Source: Exiguobacterium sp. RIT594 (GTDB lineage Bacteria > Bacillota > Bacilli > Exiguobacteriales > Exiguobacteriaceae). Taken from it: a stretch of DNA of 64,000 nucleotides. The translations under genes and the position numbers were made by a program. Position 1 is the stretch's first letter; every line of letters starts with the position of its first letter. The notes beneath the pieces were generated by a model. That model was not told the DNA's origin and searched no databases. It was given only the letters and a program-made list of their open reading frames with translations. The DNA lies in NCBI RefSeq assembly GCF_003339585.1, contig NZ_QPKF01000002.1, positions 62,001 to 126,000 of the forward strand. The letters are read 5' to 3'. This document shows positions 1-9,354 of the stretch, one piece after another.

Positions 1-6
1 TGTCTC

Positions 7-27
7 TATAATGAATTTAAATTCATT
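7..27 (+). promoter_or_regulatory. -10 element overlapping an 18-bp palindrome
   Basis: TATAAT at 7-12 is followed and overlapped by a perfect 18-bp palindrome at 10-27 (centre TTTAAA), 17 nt before the first start codon. The placement suits an operator covering the transcription start of the DUF485/acetate symporter operon. The -35 region lies outside the window. The regulator is unknown. Confidence 0.45.
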
Positions 28-44
28 TTCAAAGGAGGCGTCTC

Positions 45-371
45 ATGCACCAGGTATCTGAAACAGCGAAGACGGAAACGACACGCTCTGCCCAGACAAT
101 CGTAGAAAGTGCATCGTTTAAACAATTGATGCGCGAAAAAAATGCATTCATCTTACCGGCCATTGTATTTTGTCTCATTTTTTATTTTACGCTTCCCATC
201 ATGACCAGCTATTTTACCTTCTTGAATCGGCCATTACTTGGTGATATCACAGGGGCTTGGTTATTTGCTTTCCTGCAGTTCATCATGACGTGGACGTTTT
301 GTACGCTTTATAACAAAAAAGCACGTTCGTTTGATCGATTGGTCGAACAGATCAAGGAGGAATCACGATGA
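45..371 (+). CDS. DUF485 membrane protein (YwcB-like)
   Basis: A 108-residue protein with two hydrophobic segments (about residues 37-57 and 69-90) and a charged C-terminus, the pattern of the DUF485 family. Such proteins are nearly always encoded directly upstream of a cation/acetate symporter, as seen here: its TGA overlaps the next gene's start as ATGA. AAAGGAGG about 7 nt upstream supports this start. An accessory role in acetate uptake is inferred from this constant pairing; its biochemical function is not known. Confidence 0.85.
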   Translation: MHQVSETAKTETTRSAQTIVESASFKQLMREKNAFILPAIVFCLIFYFTLPIMTSYFTFLNRPLLGDITGAWLFAFLQFIMTWTFCTLYNKKARSFDRLVEQIKEESR

Positions 372-1924
372 ACTATACCGCTGTCGCCCTATTCGCTGCG
401 ATTGTCGGGTTAACACTCGTCATTACATATTTCGCTGCCCGTAAAACAAAGACGGCGAATGATTTTTATACTGCGGACGGTGGCTTGACCGGTGCTCAAA
501 ACGGTATCGCCATTGCCGGTGACTATATGTCTGCGGCTTCCTTCCTCGGAATTGCCGGAATGATCGCCCTGGCCGGATTCGACGGATTTTTTTATTCGAT
601 CGGTTTTCTCGTTGCCTATCTTGTTGTTCTCTATCTCGTTGCCGAACCGTTGCGCAACTTAGGAAAATACACGATGGCTGATATGATTGCTGCCCGTTTT
701 AATGCCTCGAAAGTTCGGGGTGTCGCAGCGATGAACTCGATTGTTATTTCCATTTTCTACATGATTGCGCAATTGGTCGGAGCTGGTGCTTTGATTGAGT
801 TGTTACTCGGAATTCCATATACGACAAGTGTCATCATCGTCGGTATTCTGATGACTGTGTACGTTGTGTTTGGCGGGATGACGGCCACCTCATGGGTGCA
901 AATCATCAAAGCGATTTTGTTGATGGCCGGTACAGCCGTCATTTCCTTCATGGTATTTGCTAAATTCGACTTCTCGATCATGAAGATGTTCTCGGAAGTG
1001 AAACAAGCCACACCGCTCGGTGACTCCTTCTTGAATCCCGGTAATAAGTTTAAGTTACCGCTCGATACGATTTCCTTAAACTTGGCACTTGTTCTCGGAA
1101 CAGCCGGCTTGCCGCATATCTTAATCCGCTTCTTTACGGTTAAAGATGCACCGACTGCCCGGAAATCCGTTGTTTATGCGACCTGGATCATCGGTGCGTT
1201 TTATATCTTAACGATTTTCCTCGGCTTTGGAGCCGCTGCCTTCGTTGGAGCAGATGACATCATCGCTGCGAATGCAGCCGGTAATATGGCGGCACCTCTC
1301 CTTGCGCAGGCGCTTGGCGGAGACTTACTGTTCGCCTTCGTTGCGGCTGTTGCTTTTGCGACCATCCTTGCCGTTGTGGCCGGACTGGTTTTATCGGCTG
1401 CTTCCGCCTTTGCTCATGATTTTTACAGTCATATCCTGCGTAAAGGACAAGCAACGGAAAAAGAACAAATGACGGCTGCACGCCTCGCTTCCATTGCCGT
1501 CGCACTCGTTTCGATGGTACTGGCGTTATTTGCACAATCAATGAACGTCGCTTTCCTTGTTTCATTGGCCTTTGCAGTTGCAGCCAGTGCTAACCTGCCC
1601 GTCATTTTGCTGACGATTTTCTGGCGCCGTTTCAATACTGGCGGAGCTGTCACAGGTATGGTCGTCGGTCTTTTCTCTTCACTGCTTCTCGTCGCGCTCA
1701 GTCCAAATATCTGGGCAGTCGACGGTTCAGCCTTATTCGTCGGGGAAGCGTTATTCCCACTGTCGAATCCGGGAATTGTTTCGATTCCACTTGGTTTTCT
1801 AGGTGCGATCGTCGGAACACTTGTTACAAAATCGGACGAAGTGGCCGGTAACTTCGAACGTATTCTTGTCAAAGCCAATACCGGTATTGATACAGCAACT
1901 GAAGTTGCGGCATCAAAAGAATAA
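368..1924 (+). CDS. actP: Cation/acetate symporter (sodium:solute symporter family)
   Basis: A 518-residue integral membrane protein of the sodium:solute symporter family, close to ActP/YwcA, with about 13 predicted transmembrane segments. Visible family hallmarks are the N-terminal block with NDFYTADGG, the AGDYMSAASFLG stretch, and NLALVLGTAGLPHILIRF near residue 240. Members import acetate and other short monocarboxylates with Na+ or H+. It overlaps the DUF485 gene by four bases, so translation is probably coupled, and a strong terminator follows. Substrate is inferred from the family; related proteins also carry pyruvate or glycolate. Confidence 0.88.
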   Translation: MNYTAVALFAAIVGLTLVITYFAARKTKTANDFYTADGGLTGAQNGIAIAGDYMSAASFLGIAGMIALAGFDGFFYSIGFLVAYLVVLYLVAEPLRNLGKYTMADMIAARFNASKVRGVAAMNSIVISIFYMIAQLVGAGALIELLLGIPYTTSVIIVGILMTVYVVFGGMTATSWVQIIKAILLMAGTAVISFMVFAKFDFSIMKMFSEVKQATPLGDSFLNPGNKFKLPLDTISLNLALVLGTAGLPHILIRFFTVKDAPTARKSVVYATWIIGAFYILTIFLGFGAAAFVGADDIIAANAAGNMAAPLLAQALGGDLLFAFVAAVAFATILAVVAGLVLSAASAFAHDFYSHILRKGQATEKEQMTAARLASIAVALVSMVLALFAQSMNVAFLVSLAFAVAASANLPVILLTIFWRRFNTGGAVTGMVVGLFSSLLLVALSPNIWAVDGSALFVGEALFPLSNPGIVSIPLGFLGAIVGTLVTKSDEVAGNFERILVKANTGIDTATEVAASKE

Positions 1925-1931
1925 TCCCCTT

Positions 1932-1971
1932 AACGGCTCCTTCAACACCCTTGAAGGAGCCGTTCCCTTTT
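1932..1971 (+). terminator. Rho-independent terminator of the acetate symporter operon
   Basis: A 14-bp perfect stem (AACGGCTCCTTCAA and its complement) with a 5-nt loop, followed by a short CCCTTTT tail. Confidence 0.85.
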
Positions 1972-2031
1972 ACATTTTGCGAATGGATTGCCATACTAAC
2001 CGTATGAAAGAACGTGAAAGGAATGTCTCAA

Positions 2032-2886
2032 ATGGAATTTTATTATTTTTTACCGCTCGGCTTTTTCATTGGTATCATCTCCGGTTTCTTCGGAATCGGC
2101 GGCGGCATCATCTTAACACCGCTTTTACTGATTCTCGGTTTTGCCCCGAGCGTCGCCATCGCGACCAGCTTAATGTTGACGCTCGGTTCAACCGTATCCG
2201 GTACCCTCTCGCACCTGCGCCTTAAAAATGTGGTCTGGCGTGACAGTCTGGTCGTCGGTCTCGTCGGGATCATCGGTTCTACCATCGCAACGCCAATCGT
2301 TCTTCGCTTAGAAGAAGTAAACGGTGCCCATCTCGTCATCTCAATCGTGTATATCGGTTTGCTCCTGTACTTCGCCAATAAATTTTTACGTCCCAAAACA
2401 ACGACCGGATCACAGACCGGTTGGAAAAACCGTTATCTGGCGCTTGGATTTATCGGACTGTTTGCCGGATTTATCTCGTCGTTGCTCGGTGTCAGCGGTG
2501 GTTTTATCATTACACCGTTACTCGTCGGTATCGCCGGATATGAGTTGAAGCGCGCAGTCGGAACAAGTATTGCTTCTGCCTTACTGATCGTCTTGTCCGG
2601 TCTCGTCAACTATACGGTTGCAAGTACCGATGTCGATCTCCTCGTCGGAGTCATGTTGATCATCGGAGCGTTACTCGGTGCGCCGATCGGGGCCAAACAA
2701 TTGGCGCATTTCGACAGCCCGTTCGTCAAAAAATATCTCGGCATTTTTTATCTGACCGTTGCAACAAGCGTTCTTCTCGAAGTCCTTCATTTCAATACGG
2801 CTTCACTGATTGTCTTGATTGCCCTTAGTCTTATCTTCTTGCTGACACTCGTCGTTTACAGCCGGAGACGGTCTGTTCGACGCTGA
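2032..2886 (+). CDS. TauE/SafE family anion exporter/permease
   Basis: A 284-residue membrane protein of the TauE/SafE (formerly DUF81) family, with two repeated halves each starting with a G-x-FG(I/V)GGG(I/F)I-type motif (GFFGIGGGIIL near residue 17 and SLLGVSGGFIIT near 155). Members move sulfite, sulfoacetate, thiosulfate or other sulfur or organic anions; the substrate here is unknown. GAAAGGA sits 9 nt before the ATG at 2032, so I prefer this start to an upstream GTG at 2014 that lies inside the ribosome-binding site. The gene is monocistronic with its own terminator. Confidence 0.85.
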   Translation: MEFYYFLPLGFFIGIISGFFGIGGGIILTPLLLILGFAPSVAIATSLMLTLGSTVSGTLSHLRLKNVVWRDSLVVGLVGIIGSTIATPIVLRLEEVNGAHLVISIVYIGLLLYFANKFLRPKTTTGSQTGWKNRYLALGFIGLFAGFISSLLGVSGGFIITPLLVGIAGYELKRAVGTSIASALLIVLSGLVNYTVASTDVDLLVGVMLIIGALLGAPIGAKQLAHFDSPFVKKYLGIFYLTVATSVLLEVLHFNTASLIVLIALSLIFLLTLVVYSRRRSVRR

Positions 2887-2903
2887 TTCTGCCTATCATT
2901 TCG

Positions 2904-2953
2904 CCTCCCGACAGTTCCCCGGTAAATCCGGTTAACTGTCGGGAGGTTTTTTT
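2904..2953 (+). terminator. Rho-independent terminator after the TauE-family gene
   Basis: Stem CCTCCCGACAGTT paired with AACTGTCGGGAGG, followed by seven T residues. Confidence 0.9.
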
Positions 2954-3092
2954 GTGCCTGGTTTTCATATTCATCCACTCTTTATAATTTGTTAAATTTT
3001 ACAACTTATCGGAAAACTCTTTGTTCTTATACACAACCAAAGATATACTTACTTCAACAGTATTTTTAAAAGAGAAAGAAGGTCTGATTTTT

Positions 3093-4310
3093 ATGTTGGA
3101 AGCGACGTATCATTCCCTTGAGGATTTAGCGGAAGCGATTGGTGTCGCACTGAGTGCTCCCATTACGATCGAGGACCGGAATCACCGGTTGCTTGCTTAT
3201 AGTACACATACTGCCGATACGGACCCGGCCCGGATTGCAACGATTATCGGGCGACGCGTTCCTGAATCGGTCATTGATCAACTGTGGAAAGACGAAGTCA
3301 TTCAGAATCTTGCGGCACAAGATGAACCGTTGATCATTTCAGCCCGTACAGGTGTCGGTTTGAATGACCGTGTCGCGATTGCGATCAAGCAAGATACAGA
3401 AATTTTAGGGTACATTTGGTCGATTGCCCGCAGTACGCCTTTTTCGGAAACGGAGTTATCCGACTTAAAAAAGGGAGCTTTGCTGGCCCAACGGCAATTG
3501 CTCGCGATCGATATGCAAAAGAAACGCCAGGAAGAAAAAACGGAACAATTCTTTTTTGAACTGCTGCATGAAGACATGCCCGAATCGGAAATTTTAAAGA
3601 CCTTCTCTAAATTACATGTTGCGCCACCCGGAATCAGCCGTCTGATGGTCATCCGGTTTTCAGAAGCCATCACGCCGCGTCTCGCGGATCGGTTACGCTA
3701 TTTGCTGACTATCCAGCAAACCGTCCGACCGCTTTTGTACGCGTACGATGAGACTGATTTTATTTTGTGGATCAGCACAAACGATCAAGATGCCCATCAT
3801 GAACGACTGCAGTTCGATGCGTTCATCCAGTCGTTCCGGCAGATGCTCGCCGAACGATTTAATTACACGAACTTCATCTCTGCCAGCAGTGAAGTGTTTA
3901 CCGGCGTCCAGTCGATTCCGGAACGGTATGAAGAAACCGGCATCGTTCTCCGGTTAAAAGATGCTTTTCCGTTTGAACTCAGCACGGTTACACGATATGA
4001 ACGTCTGGGTCTGTTTCAACTGTTGCCGATTTTTTCCGAACGGTTACGCAGAAGGACTGTCCGCTTGGAAGAAATCGAACGCTTGCGTTCCTATGACGAG
4101 AAGCATGCCGCTTCCCTTTGCGAAACGTTGGAGTGGTTCCTCCATTATGATGGAAACGTCAAACAGGTCGCTTCCCACCTGCATGTCCACCCGAATACGA
4201 TTTTGTACCGGATGCGAAGAATCGAAGAAGAAGCCGGTATTCGGATGGAGTCACTTCCGGAACGTGCCCTTCTTTACCTGTACCTAAAAGCAGACCGTTA
4301 TCCTTTGTGA
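3093..4310 (+). CDS. adeR: PucR/CdaR-family transcriptional activator (AdeR-like)
   Basis: A 405-residue regulator: N-terminal sensory region, central CdaR GGDEF-like domain (about 140-290) and a C-terminal PucR-type helix-turn-helix (VKQVASHLHVHPNTILYRMRR, shown here only as the region around residues 355-375). In B. subtilis AdeR is encoded next to ald and activates alanine dehydrogenase expression; the same order and orientation occur here with a 120-nt gap. AGAAAGAAGG 10 nt upstream supports the ATG at 3093 over a TTG 72 nt earlier. The regulatory link to ald is inferred from synteny. Confidence 0.85.
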   Translation: MLEATYHSLEDLAEAIGVALSAPITIEDRNHRLLAYSTHTADTDPARIATIIGRRVPESVIDQLWKDEVIQNLAAQDEPLIISARTGVGLNDRVAIAIKQDTEILGYIWSIARSTPFSETELSDLKKGALLAQRQLLAIDMQKKRQEEKTEQFFFELLHEDMPESEILKTFSKLHVAPPGISRLMVIRFSEAITPRLADRLRYLLTIQQTVRPLLYAYDETDFILWISTNDQDAHHERLQFDAFIQSFRQMLAERFNYTNFISASSEVFTGVQSIPERYEETGIVLRLKDAFPFELSTVTRYERLGLFQLLPIFSERLRRRTVRLEEIERLRSYDEKHAASLCETLEWFLHYDGNVKQVASHLHVHPNTILYRMRRIEEEAGIRMESLPERALLYLYLKADRYPL

Positions 4311-4374
4311 TTTTTCACAAAGGATTGCTTGTATTTTTGAAATCGCCGATAAAGTAGAACGCTTTCATTTCTCG

Positions 4375-4380
4375 TATACT
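4375..4380 (+). promoter_or_regulatory. Candidate -10 of the ald promoter
   Basis: TATACT lies 50 nt before the ald start and has no good -35 at the usual spacing. That is what an activator-dependent promoter would look like, fitting control by the adjacent AdeR-like protein. Confidence 0.4.
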
Positions 4381-4430
4381 GAAGGAGAAGTAACACACTG
4401 TTTGTTTATTCGCGAAAGGGGATCGCATTT

Positions 4431-5555
4431 ATGATCATCGGAGTATTAAAGGAAATCAAAAATAATGAAAACCGTGTCGCGTTAACGCCTGCTGGGGTAG
4501 CAGCATTAACGGGTCAAGGACATACGGTCATCATTGAAACAACTGCTGGTATGGGGAGCGGCTTTACAAACGAAGAGTACACGCAAGCAGGGGCACAAAT
4601 CATCGAGACAGCGGCTGAAGTTTGGGCGACTGCTGAACTCGCACTGAAAGTAAAAGAACCGGTTGCTTCGGAATATCAATACTTCCGGCCGGAACTGACA
4701 TTGTTCACCTATCTTCACCTGGCTGCAGAACCTGAGTTGACACGTGCGCTCGTCGATTCAAAAATTACAGCCATCGCATACGAAACGGTCGAAAAAAACC
4801 GGACGTTACCACTCTTAACACCGATGAGCGAAGTCGCAGGTCGGATGGCATCGCAAATCGGTGCTCAGTTCCTCGAAAAACCACATGGCGGCATGGGAAT
4901 CCTGCTTGCAGGTGTTCCGGGTGTCCGTCGGGGTAAAATAACGGTCATCGGCGGTGGTGTCGTCGGGACAAACGCAGCGAAACTTGCGGTTGGTCTCGGT
5001 GCAGACGTAACAATCATCGATGTCAGTCCGGAACGTCTTCGTCAACTCGATGATATTTTTGGTAATTCAATCAACACATTGATTTCAAACCCGTATACGA
5101 TCGCAGAAGCTGTCGCTGAAAGTGATCTCGTTGTCGGTGCCGTCTTGATTCCTGGAGCAAAAGCTCCGAAACTTGTCACGGCTGAAATGGTCGAGCGGAT
5201 GAAGCCGGGTTCTGTCATCGTTGACGTAGCAATCGACCAAGGTGGAATCTTCGAAACAGTCGATCGTATTTCGACACACGATGATCCGACATATGAGAAG
5301 TTCGGTGTCGTTCACTATGCGGTCGCCAACATGCCGGGTGCAGTTCCACGCACATCGACACTCGCTTTGACGAACGCGACACTTCCTTATGTACTCGAGC
5401 TTGCGAACAAAGGCACGCACCGCGCACTTGCCGAAAACGCTGCTCTTGAAAAAGGTCTGAATGTTGCCCAAGGATTCGTCACGTACGAAGCGGTTGCCCG
5501 CGATCTTGGATACACGTACAAATCGGTGGAAGATGTGCTTCATCTACACGCTTAA
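4431..5555 (+). CDS. ald: Alanine dehydrogenase
   Basis: A 374-residue enzyme of full family length that reversibly deaminates L-alanine to pyruvate with NAD+. The N-terminal signature [19 protein letters not shown] is seen, with the substrate-binding Lys in the ALKVKEP segment (about residue 74) and the catalytic His in [11 protein letters not shown] (about 96). The Rossmann glycine motif is [12 protein letters not shown] (about 170-182). It lies downstream of an AdeR-like activator, which suggests induction by alanine and use of alanine as a carbon and nitrogen source. The start follows a GAAAGGGG ribosome-binding site, and a long terminator follows. Confidence 0.95.
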   Translation: MIIGVLKEIKNNENRVALTPAGVAALTGQGHTVIIETTAGMGSGFTNEEYTQAGAQIIETAAEVWATAELALKVKEPVASEYQYFRPELTLFTYLHLAAEPELTRALVDSKITAIAYETVEKNRTLPLLTPMSEVAGRMASQIGAQFLEKPHGGMGILLAGVPGVRRGKITVIGGGVVGTNAAKLAVGLGADVTIIDVSPERLRQLDDIFGNSINTLISNPYTIAEAVAESDLVVGAVLIPGAKAPKLVTAEMVERMKPGSVIVDVAIDQGGIFETVDRISTHDDPTYEKFGVVHYAVANMPGAVPRTSTLALTNATLPYVLELANKGTHRALAENAALEKGLNVAQGFVTYEAVARDLGYTYKSVEDVLHLHA

Positions 5556-5567
5556 GCCTATCTGCTA

Positions 5568-5620
5568 AAGACAAGAAACAGCCCGTTGCTTCAGCAATGG
5601 GCTGTTTCTTGTCTTCTCTT
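5568..5620 (+). terminator. Rho-independent terminator of ald
   Basis: A 17-bp stem (AAGACAAGAAACAGCCC and its complement) with a loop that itself pairs, followed by a T-rich tail. Confidence 0.88.
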
Positions 5621-5663
5621 TCCATTATTATGAAGATATCACACGACATAAGGTGGTTTTCAC

Positions 5664-6527
5664 ATGATCCATACGTTACATGCACAATCAAATGAGATTA
5701 CGATTCCCTTCGCAGAACTTGATCTGTTGTCTCATTTGACGTCTGAATTCGAACCCAAGCTGTTTCAGCAAAAAATTGAACGCCTGCACCAGTTGGACCC
5801 TGGGCATCCGCTTCCCGGGATTGCTAAAGCCTATGCCTTCTTTCACGAACAAAACTTTTCAGCCGCACGTCGGCAACTCGAACAGGCACGTGCCGAAACC
5901 GGCGATCATGTCCGGGCGCACCTGCTGCTCGGTTTGATGAGTGAAGTCGAAAATTTTCAGCATGAGGCTGAACGGCATTTCCTGGATGCGTTGTCGCTTT
6001 TTCCGGAGGAGCCGAGTGTGCACCGTCATTTAGCCGTTCATTATCACGAGCGGGAATTTTTCGGCGAGGCCGCGTCTCATGCCCTCCAATATCTGAAAAA
6101 AATCGGTCCCGGTGGAGAAGGAACCTTGATGACCATCGATATGATGCAATCGATGCCCGGGCATGACGAACATGTGCTGGAGTCTCTTTACGCACTGCTG
6201 TTCGAGATTCCGGAACACCACCACGATATGGTGTTCCATGCGATTGCCGCCAACAATGCGGAAATGCGTTATGAGTTATTCCATCAGGCACTGGACGGCG
6301 AACCGGATGAAGCAACCGTCTTCCGGCTCGATTCCATGCTTTCCCTGATGGTCGAGCACAGCATGTGGGCGGCCGTCTACGATCAGACGAAAGATCGGAT
6401 GTACCGGTCCGTTTTTAATACGATTTGCCGCGACTTGACGTATCGTCATGCTGGAATCCGGTCCATTCCGCTCTACCTGACAATCCGGTCCCGGTATTTC
6501 ATGCGTCGCCTGTTGCACCGTCCGTAA
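5664..6527 (+). CDS. Tetratricopeptide-repeat protein of unknown function
   Basis: A 287-residue soluble protein with helical repeats typical of TPRs: paired motifs with Gly/Ala/Leu spacing between about residues 50 and 135 (for example HLLLGLMSEVENFQHEAERH and the following repeat). It has no signal peptide or membrane segment. A scaffold role is the default for such proteins, but no partner can be named. AAGGTGG precedes the start. It converges on the minus-strand gene with only one base between the stop codons and no terminator hairpin, so the two 3' ends probably overlap as transcripts. Confidence 0.75.
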   Translation: MIHTLHAQSNEITIPFAELDLLSHLTSEFEPKLFQQKIERLHQLDPGHPLPGIAKAYAFFHEQNFSAARRQLEQARAETGDHVRAHLLLGLMSEVENFQHEAERHFLDALSLFPEEPSVHRHLAVHYHEREFFGEAASHALQYLKKIGPGGEGTLMTIDMMQSMPGHDEHVLESLYALLFEIPEHHHDMVFHAIAANNAEMRYELFHQALDGEPDEATVFRLDSMLSLMVEHSMWAAVYDQTKDRMYRSVFNTICRDLTYRHAGIRSIPLYLTIRSRYFMRRLLHRP

Positions 6528-6528
6528 T

Positions 6529-7176
6529 TTACAAGGCGAATGCGACAAGGGCTCCGATTGTCAGTGGAATCAACAGATTATCGGTATCCCGGTAAGAGAC
6601 CGCTTCAATCAAGGCCGCAATGTTGGCCAGTAAAAAGCCGTAACTGACCGCAAGCCAGGTCGGTTCTTCATAAAATAGAAATGTCACTGTCAATACGAGA
6701 AAAGATGCTAAAAACATCGCGATGCTGCCTTCGAATGAACGACGGATTTTTCCACGGGTGTAGAATGTTTTCCCAAAGCGTTTTCCGATGAGGGCGGCTA
6801 ATCCGTCTCCCCAGGCAAGGACCATGCTTCCTGCGACAAGCGCCATCGGTTCCTGTTCGAAAAAGAACAGAACCAGCAGGGCCAAGGCAATCGGATAATA
6901 CACGGTTCCATACGAAACCCGTTCCACTTGATTCATTCGTCCGGTTCCTCGTTTCAAGGTAATCAAATTGATCAGTGTGAAAAAAAGCAGCGGTGTGATG
7001 GCGACATACCAATGCTCCATCCAAGCGAGTGCTAAGAATACCCAGTGCCCGACCGCGATATGAATCCACTTCCGTATCGTCTCGGGTTGCACCTGCAATT
7101 TCTTTCCCGTCCATTCGAGAAGAGCTAAGACGATTCCAACGATGACGATTGTTCCAATTGCCGCAATCCACTCCAT
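6529..7176 (-). CDS. Diacylglycerol/polyprenol kinase family membrane protein
   Basis: A 215-residue protein with about six transmembrane segments. It shows the conserved RKWIHI motif near residue 36, a GDGLAALIGKRFGKT block near 125-140 and the following K/R-SFEGS segment, which mark the dolichol/phytol/diacylglycerol kinase (SEC59/VTE5-like) family that uses CTP to phosphorylate lipid alcohols. Bacterial members are poorly characterised, so the lipid substrate here is unknown. A start at the ATG fits, with AAAAGGGGG upstream. Confidence 0.75.
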   Translation of the reverse strand: MEWIAAIGTIVIVGIVLALLEWTGKKLQVQPETIRKWIHIAVGHWVFLALAWMEHWYVAITPLLFFTLINLITLKRGTGRMNQVERVSYGTVYYPIALALLVLFFFEQEPMALVAGSMVLAWGDGLAALIGKRFGKTFYTRGKIRRSFEGSIAMFLASFLVLTVTFLFYEEPTWLAVSYGFLLANIAALIEAVSYRDTDNLLIPLTIGALVAFAL

Positions 7177-7292
7177 ACGAATCCCCCTTTTTCTGATAGT
7201 TTCATTGTACTTCGTTCGATTGGCGTTTGCTCTTTCGAACCTCCATTTGTTAACATAAGGTCAAATGACGTTCTAGAGAGGAAGTATTCTGC

Positions 7293-7913
7293 ATGTATGA
7301 TGCTCAAGCTGTACAAACGTTATCCAGTTGCCTGCTTCGTTTAAAAGAAGGCAAAGGAATCGGAACACTCGTATCTGAAGAGGAAGCCGATCTGCCGAAA
7401 GTAATGACCCGCCTCAAACAGTTTGACCCTTCCAAAAACGGTTTGTCCATCAATGAAATCGTCCACCTTGCCAATGCGTTGATCGGGGAACATATGTCGG
7501 CAACGACGATTCAAAATTGGACGAAACGTGAAGTCCGCGACATCATCGGTGTTCCGCACCGTGGTAAAAAGTATTCCATTAACCAGGCTGCCATCATTTA
7601 CTTACTTGATGATTTAAAGCATTTGTTTTCACTGGAAGAAACACGTGAATTATTGACGATCGTCTTTAAGAATCCAAACATCGATGAAGATGACTTGATC
7701 AGTCCGCTCGATTTCTATCTTGTGTATACTCAACATGCGGAAACAAGCGGTCCAATCGAGTTAACGGAAAAACGCTTGAGACGGTCCTTAGAGCGTATTA
7801 ACGCTTACCGCCCTGAAACGGTCCACGTTCTCCAGCTCTGCCTCTATGCACGCCGTATATCGCACCTGACGCATGAAGCAAAGCAACGTCTTCAACATGT
7901 CTTACAAACTTAA
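7293..7913 (+). CDS. DUF1836 domain protein
   Basis: A 206-residue protein with the DUF1836 core: SATTIQNWTKREV followed by GKKYSINQAAIIYLLDDLK, which resembles a MerR-like winged-helix segment (about residues 70-110). Family members are common in Firmicutes and functionally uncharacterised; DNA binding is plausible. AGAGAGGAAG precedes the ATG. The gene is alone and ends in a bidirectional terminator shared with the convergent tubby-like gene. Confidence 0.75.
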   Translation: MYDAQAVQTLSSCLLRLKEGKGIGTLVSEEEADLPKVMTRLKQFDPSKNGLSINEIVHLANALIGEHMSATTIQNWTKREVRDIIGVPHRGKKYSINQAAIIYLLDDLKHLFSLEETRELLTIVFKNPNIDEDDLISPLDFYLVYTQHAETSGPIELTEKRLRRSLERINAYRPETVHVLQLCLYARRISHLTHEAKQRLQHVLQT

Positions 7914-7965
7914 CAAAAAAAGATGTCTGACCATCAAAGCGATGGCCGGACATCTTTTTTGTTTT
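7914..7965. terminator. Bidirectional terminator between convergent genes
   Basis: AAAAAAGATGTC pairs with GACATCTTTTTT across an inner CCATC/GATGG stem, giving T tracts on both strands. Confidence 0.88.
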
Positions 7966-8440
7966 AAACTGCTGTAAGTGACTTATAGTTGACGTTATTC
8001 GTCAGGCTTTTTAGAACCGAGAGTAATTCGTACATCGAAAGCTTATCCGCATCTTTGACAAGGCGGTATTCATCGCCGTCTTGCAGCAATTCTGCGACGA
8101 CTTCTCCCGCTGAACTCCGTACTGAGAATTTTCCTTTTGTCAGGTCGAAGGAAATCGTGTACGTACCGCGCTCGTAAACGTTGTACTCACATTTCTTCGA
8201 GAAGAGTGAAAATTTCTCACGCATTTGACCTACTTCTTGACCATCATGGTTCATCACGACCCATTTCTTGCATGTCGGGATGAACTTACCAAACGCTACC
8301 CCTCTACCTTCACCATTCATTACTTGGACACGACCGGTTTCGTCGTGTTGAACCGCACCAATCATTTGGTGGGATTCATCATAAATCGCGGCATGACCTT
8401 GCGAAAAAACGCAACCCTGCACATAGACAACTTTGCGCAA
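7964..8440 (-). CDS. Tubby/LURP-one-like protein, unknown function
   Basis: About 158 residues rich in beta strands: YVQGCVFSQGHAAIYDESHQMIG, then an ISFDLTKGKFSVRSSAGEVVAEL stretch. This resembles LURP-one/YxjI tubby-fold proteins, but the match is by pattern only. I place the start at a TTG (complement of 8438-8440) because a clean AGGAG lies 8 nt upstream. The ATG at 8506 has no such site and would add 22 residues unlike the family. It shares a terminator with the convergent DUF1836 gene. Confidence 0.6.
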   Translation of the reverse strand: MRKVVYVQGCVFSQGHAAIYDESHQMIGAVQHDETGRVQVMNGEGRGVAFGKFIPTCKKWVVMNHDGQEVGQMREKFSLFSKKCEYNVYERGTYTISFDLTKGKFSVRSSAGEVVAELLQDGDEYRLVKDADKLSMYELLSVLKSLTNNVNYKSLTAV

Positions 8441-8536
8441 CAGAAATTCTCCTCTCACTGCTAAAAAGTGCTGGTATTTCGTCCCCAGTATATTTAGACA
8501 TTCCATATAATTTTGATTTTCTTTATCTGACTGATA

Positions 8537-8550
8537 TTTCGTTAACGAAA
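8537..8550. promoter_or_regulatory. Palindromic operator-like site
   Basis: A perfect 14-bp palindrome TTTCGTTAACGAAA lies between two minus-strand genes, about 100 nt upstream of the tubby-like start. No regulator gene is adjacent, so its role is unknown. Confidence 0.3.
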
Positions 8551-8612
8551 ATGATTATTGCACCGTTTGAACAAATTGACAACCCCCTTTTGTCGACAAT
8601 CATTCGACAACA

Positions 8613-9137
8613 TTAGCGAAAGCCAATTTCATGAGCAAATTCCAGTAATTCGTTCCGATCAACCAACCGAACCCGATTCGGTTCTGCCAGACGATAGGCG
8701 GCTTCCGTATAAGTCGAGTTCGTCACGACCCATCCTTCATCCATCCCGTAAAACGGGACGGCAGCCGCTACTTGTTGAACGGCTTCGAGTCCGACGACCG
8801 AACCATATCGTTTCGCTTGAATCGCAATCCTATACCCTTGTGCGTCTTCTATCAATAAATCTGCTCCGAAATCACGTGAGGCCGGTGTCAACTCGACACG
8901 ATACCCGGCTCTTTCAAAAAGCTCGACCAACCATTCCTCAAACTCTCGTCCTTCCATCCGGTCCAACCGGTTTGCTAATGACGGGGTCAGGAATGAAAGG
9001 ATTAAAAAGAGTGTACACCCTACTATACTGACAATCAAGATTAAAGGTTCCCAAGAACTCGAAAAAAAATAAGCAGCGGCTCCCCCGCTCACTGCGAATA
9101 AGAAGGCAATCATTCTTCGTTTTGTCTGTTTTTGCAT
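8613..9137 (-). CDS. Membrane-anchored restriction endonuclease-like (Mrr_cat) protein
   Basis: A 174-residue protein with two N-terminal transmembrane helices (about 8-26 and 32-50) followed by an Mrr-type nuclease domain. The PD-(D/E)xK core is visible: Glu in GREFEEWLVELFERAGY, Asp in DFGADLLIE and the Q-A-K of IAIQAKR. Soluble Mrr proteins cut modified DNA; membrane-bound versions are widespread in Bacillales with no known target. There is no methyltransferase or other defence gene nearby, so I do not call it a defence system. Confidence 0.75.
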   Translation of the reverse strand: MQKQTKRRMIAFLFAVSGGAAAYFFSSSWEPLILIVSIVGCTLFLILSFLTPSLANRLDRMEGREFEEWLVELFERAGYRVELTPASRDFGADLLIEDAQGYRIAIQAKRYGSVVGLEAVQQVAAAVPFYGMDEGWVVTNSTYTEAAYRLAEPNRVRLVDRNELLEFAHEIGFR

Positions 9138-9354
9138 CGTGCTGTCTCCACCCTTCTGAATCCGTCCATCTGATTCTGTGTGATACCCTCTTTAATCAGG
9201 ATTGTTCTCTGAATTCATCATACTAAATTCAAGCTTCTCTTGCGCAGGTGATAGGAACGACGTAACGAGACGGAGAATATATAGAGAATACGTCACCCTG
9301 CTGACTTTTTTACACACATCCGTTTATCGTTCATTTCTTTTAAGGAGGCAGCTC

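Noticed and set aside
1429-1878. 149-codon minus-strand frame opposite the acetate symporter
   Set aside because: Shadow frame; composition is typical of the reverse of a membrane-protein gene and it has no start signal.
4337-4352. cre-like sequence upstream of ald
   Set aside because: Mismatches at several conserved right-half positions, so support is too weak.
8613-9137. Mrr-type nuclease as part of a defence island
   Set aside because: No methyltransferase, helicase or other defence gene is adjacent, and membrane-anchored Mrr proteins are common housekeeping genes in Bacillales.
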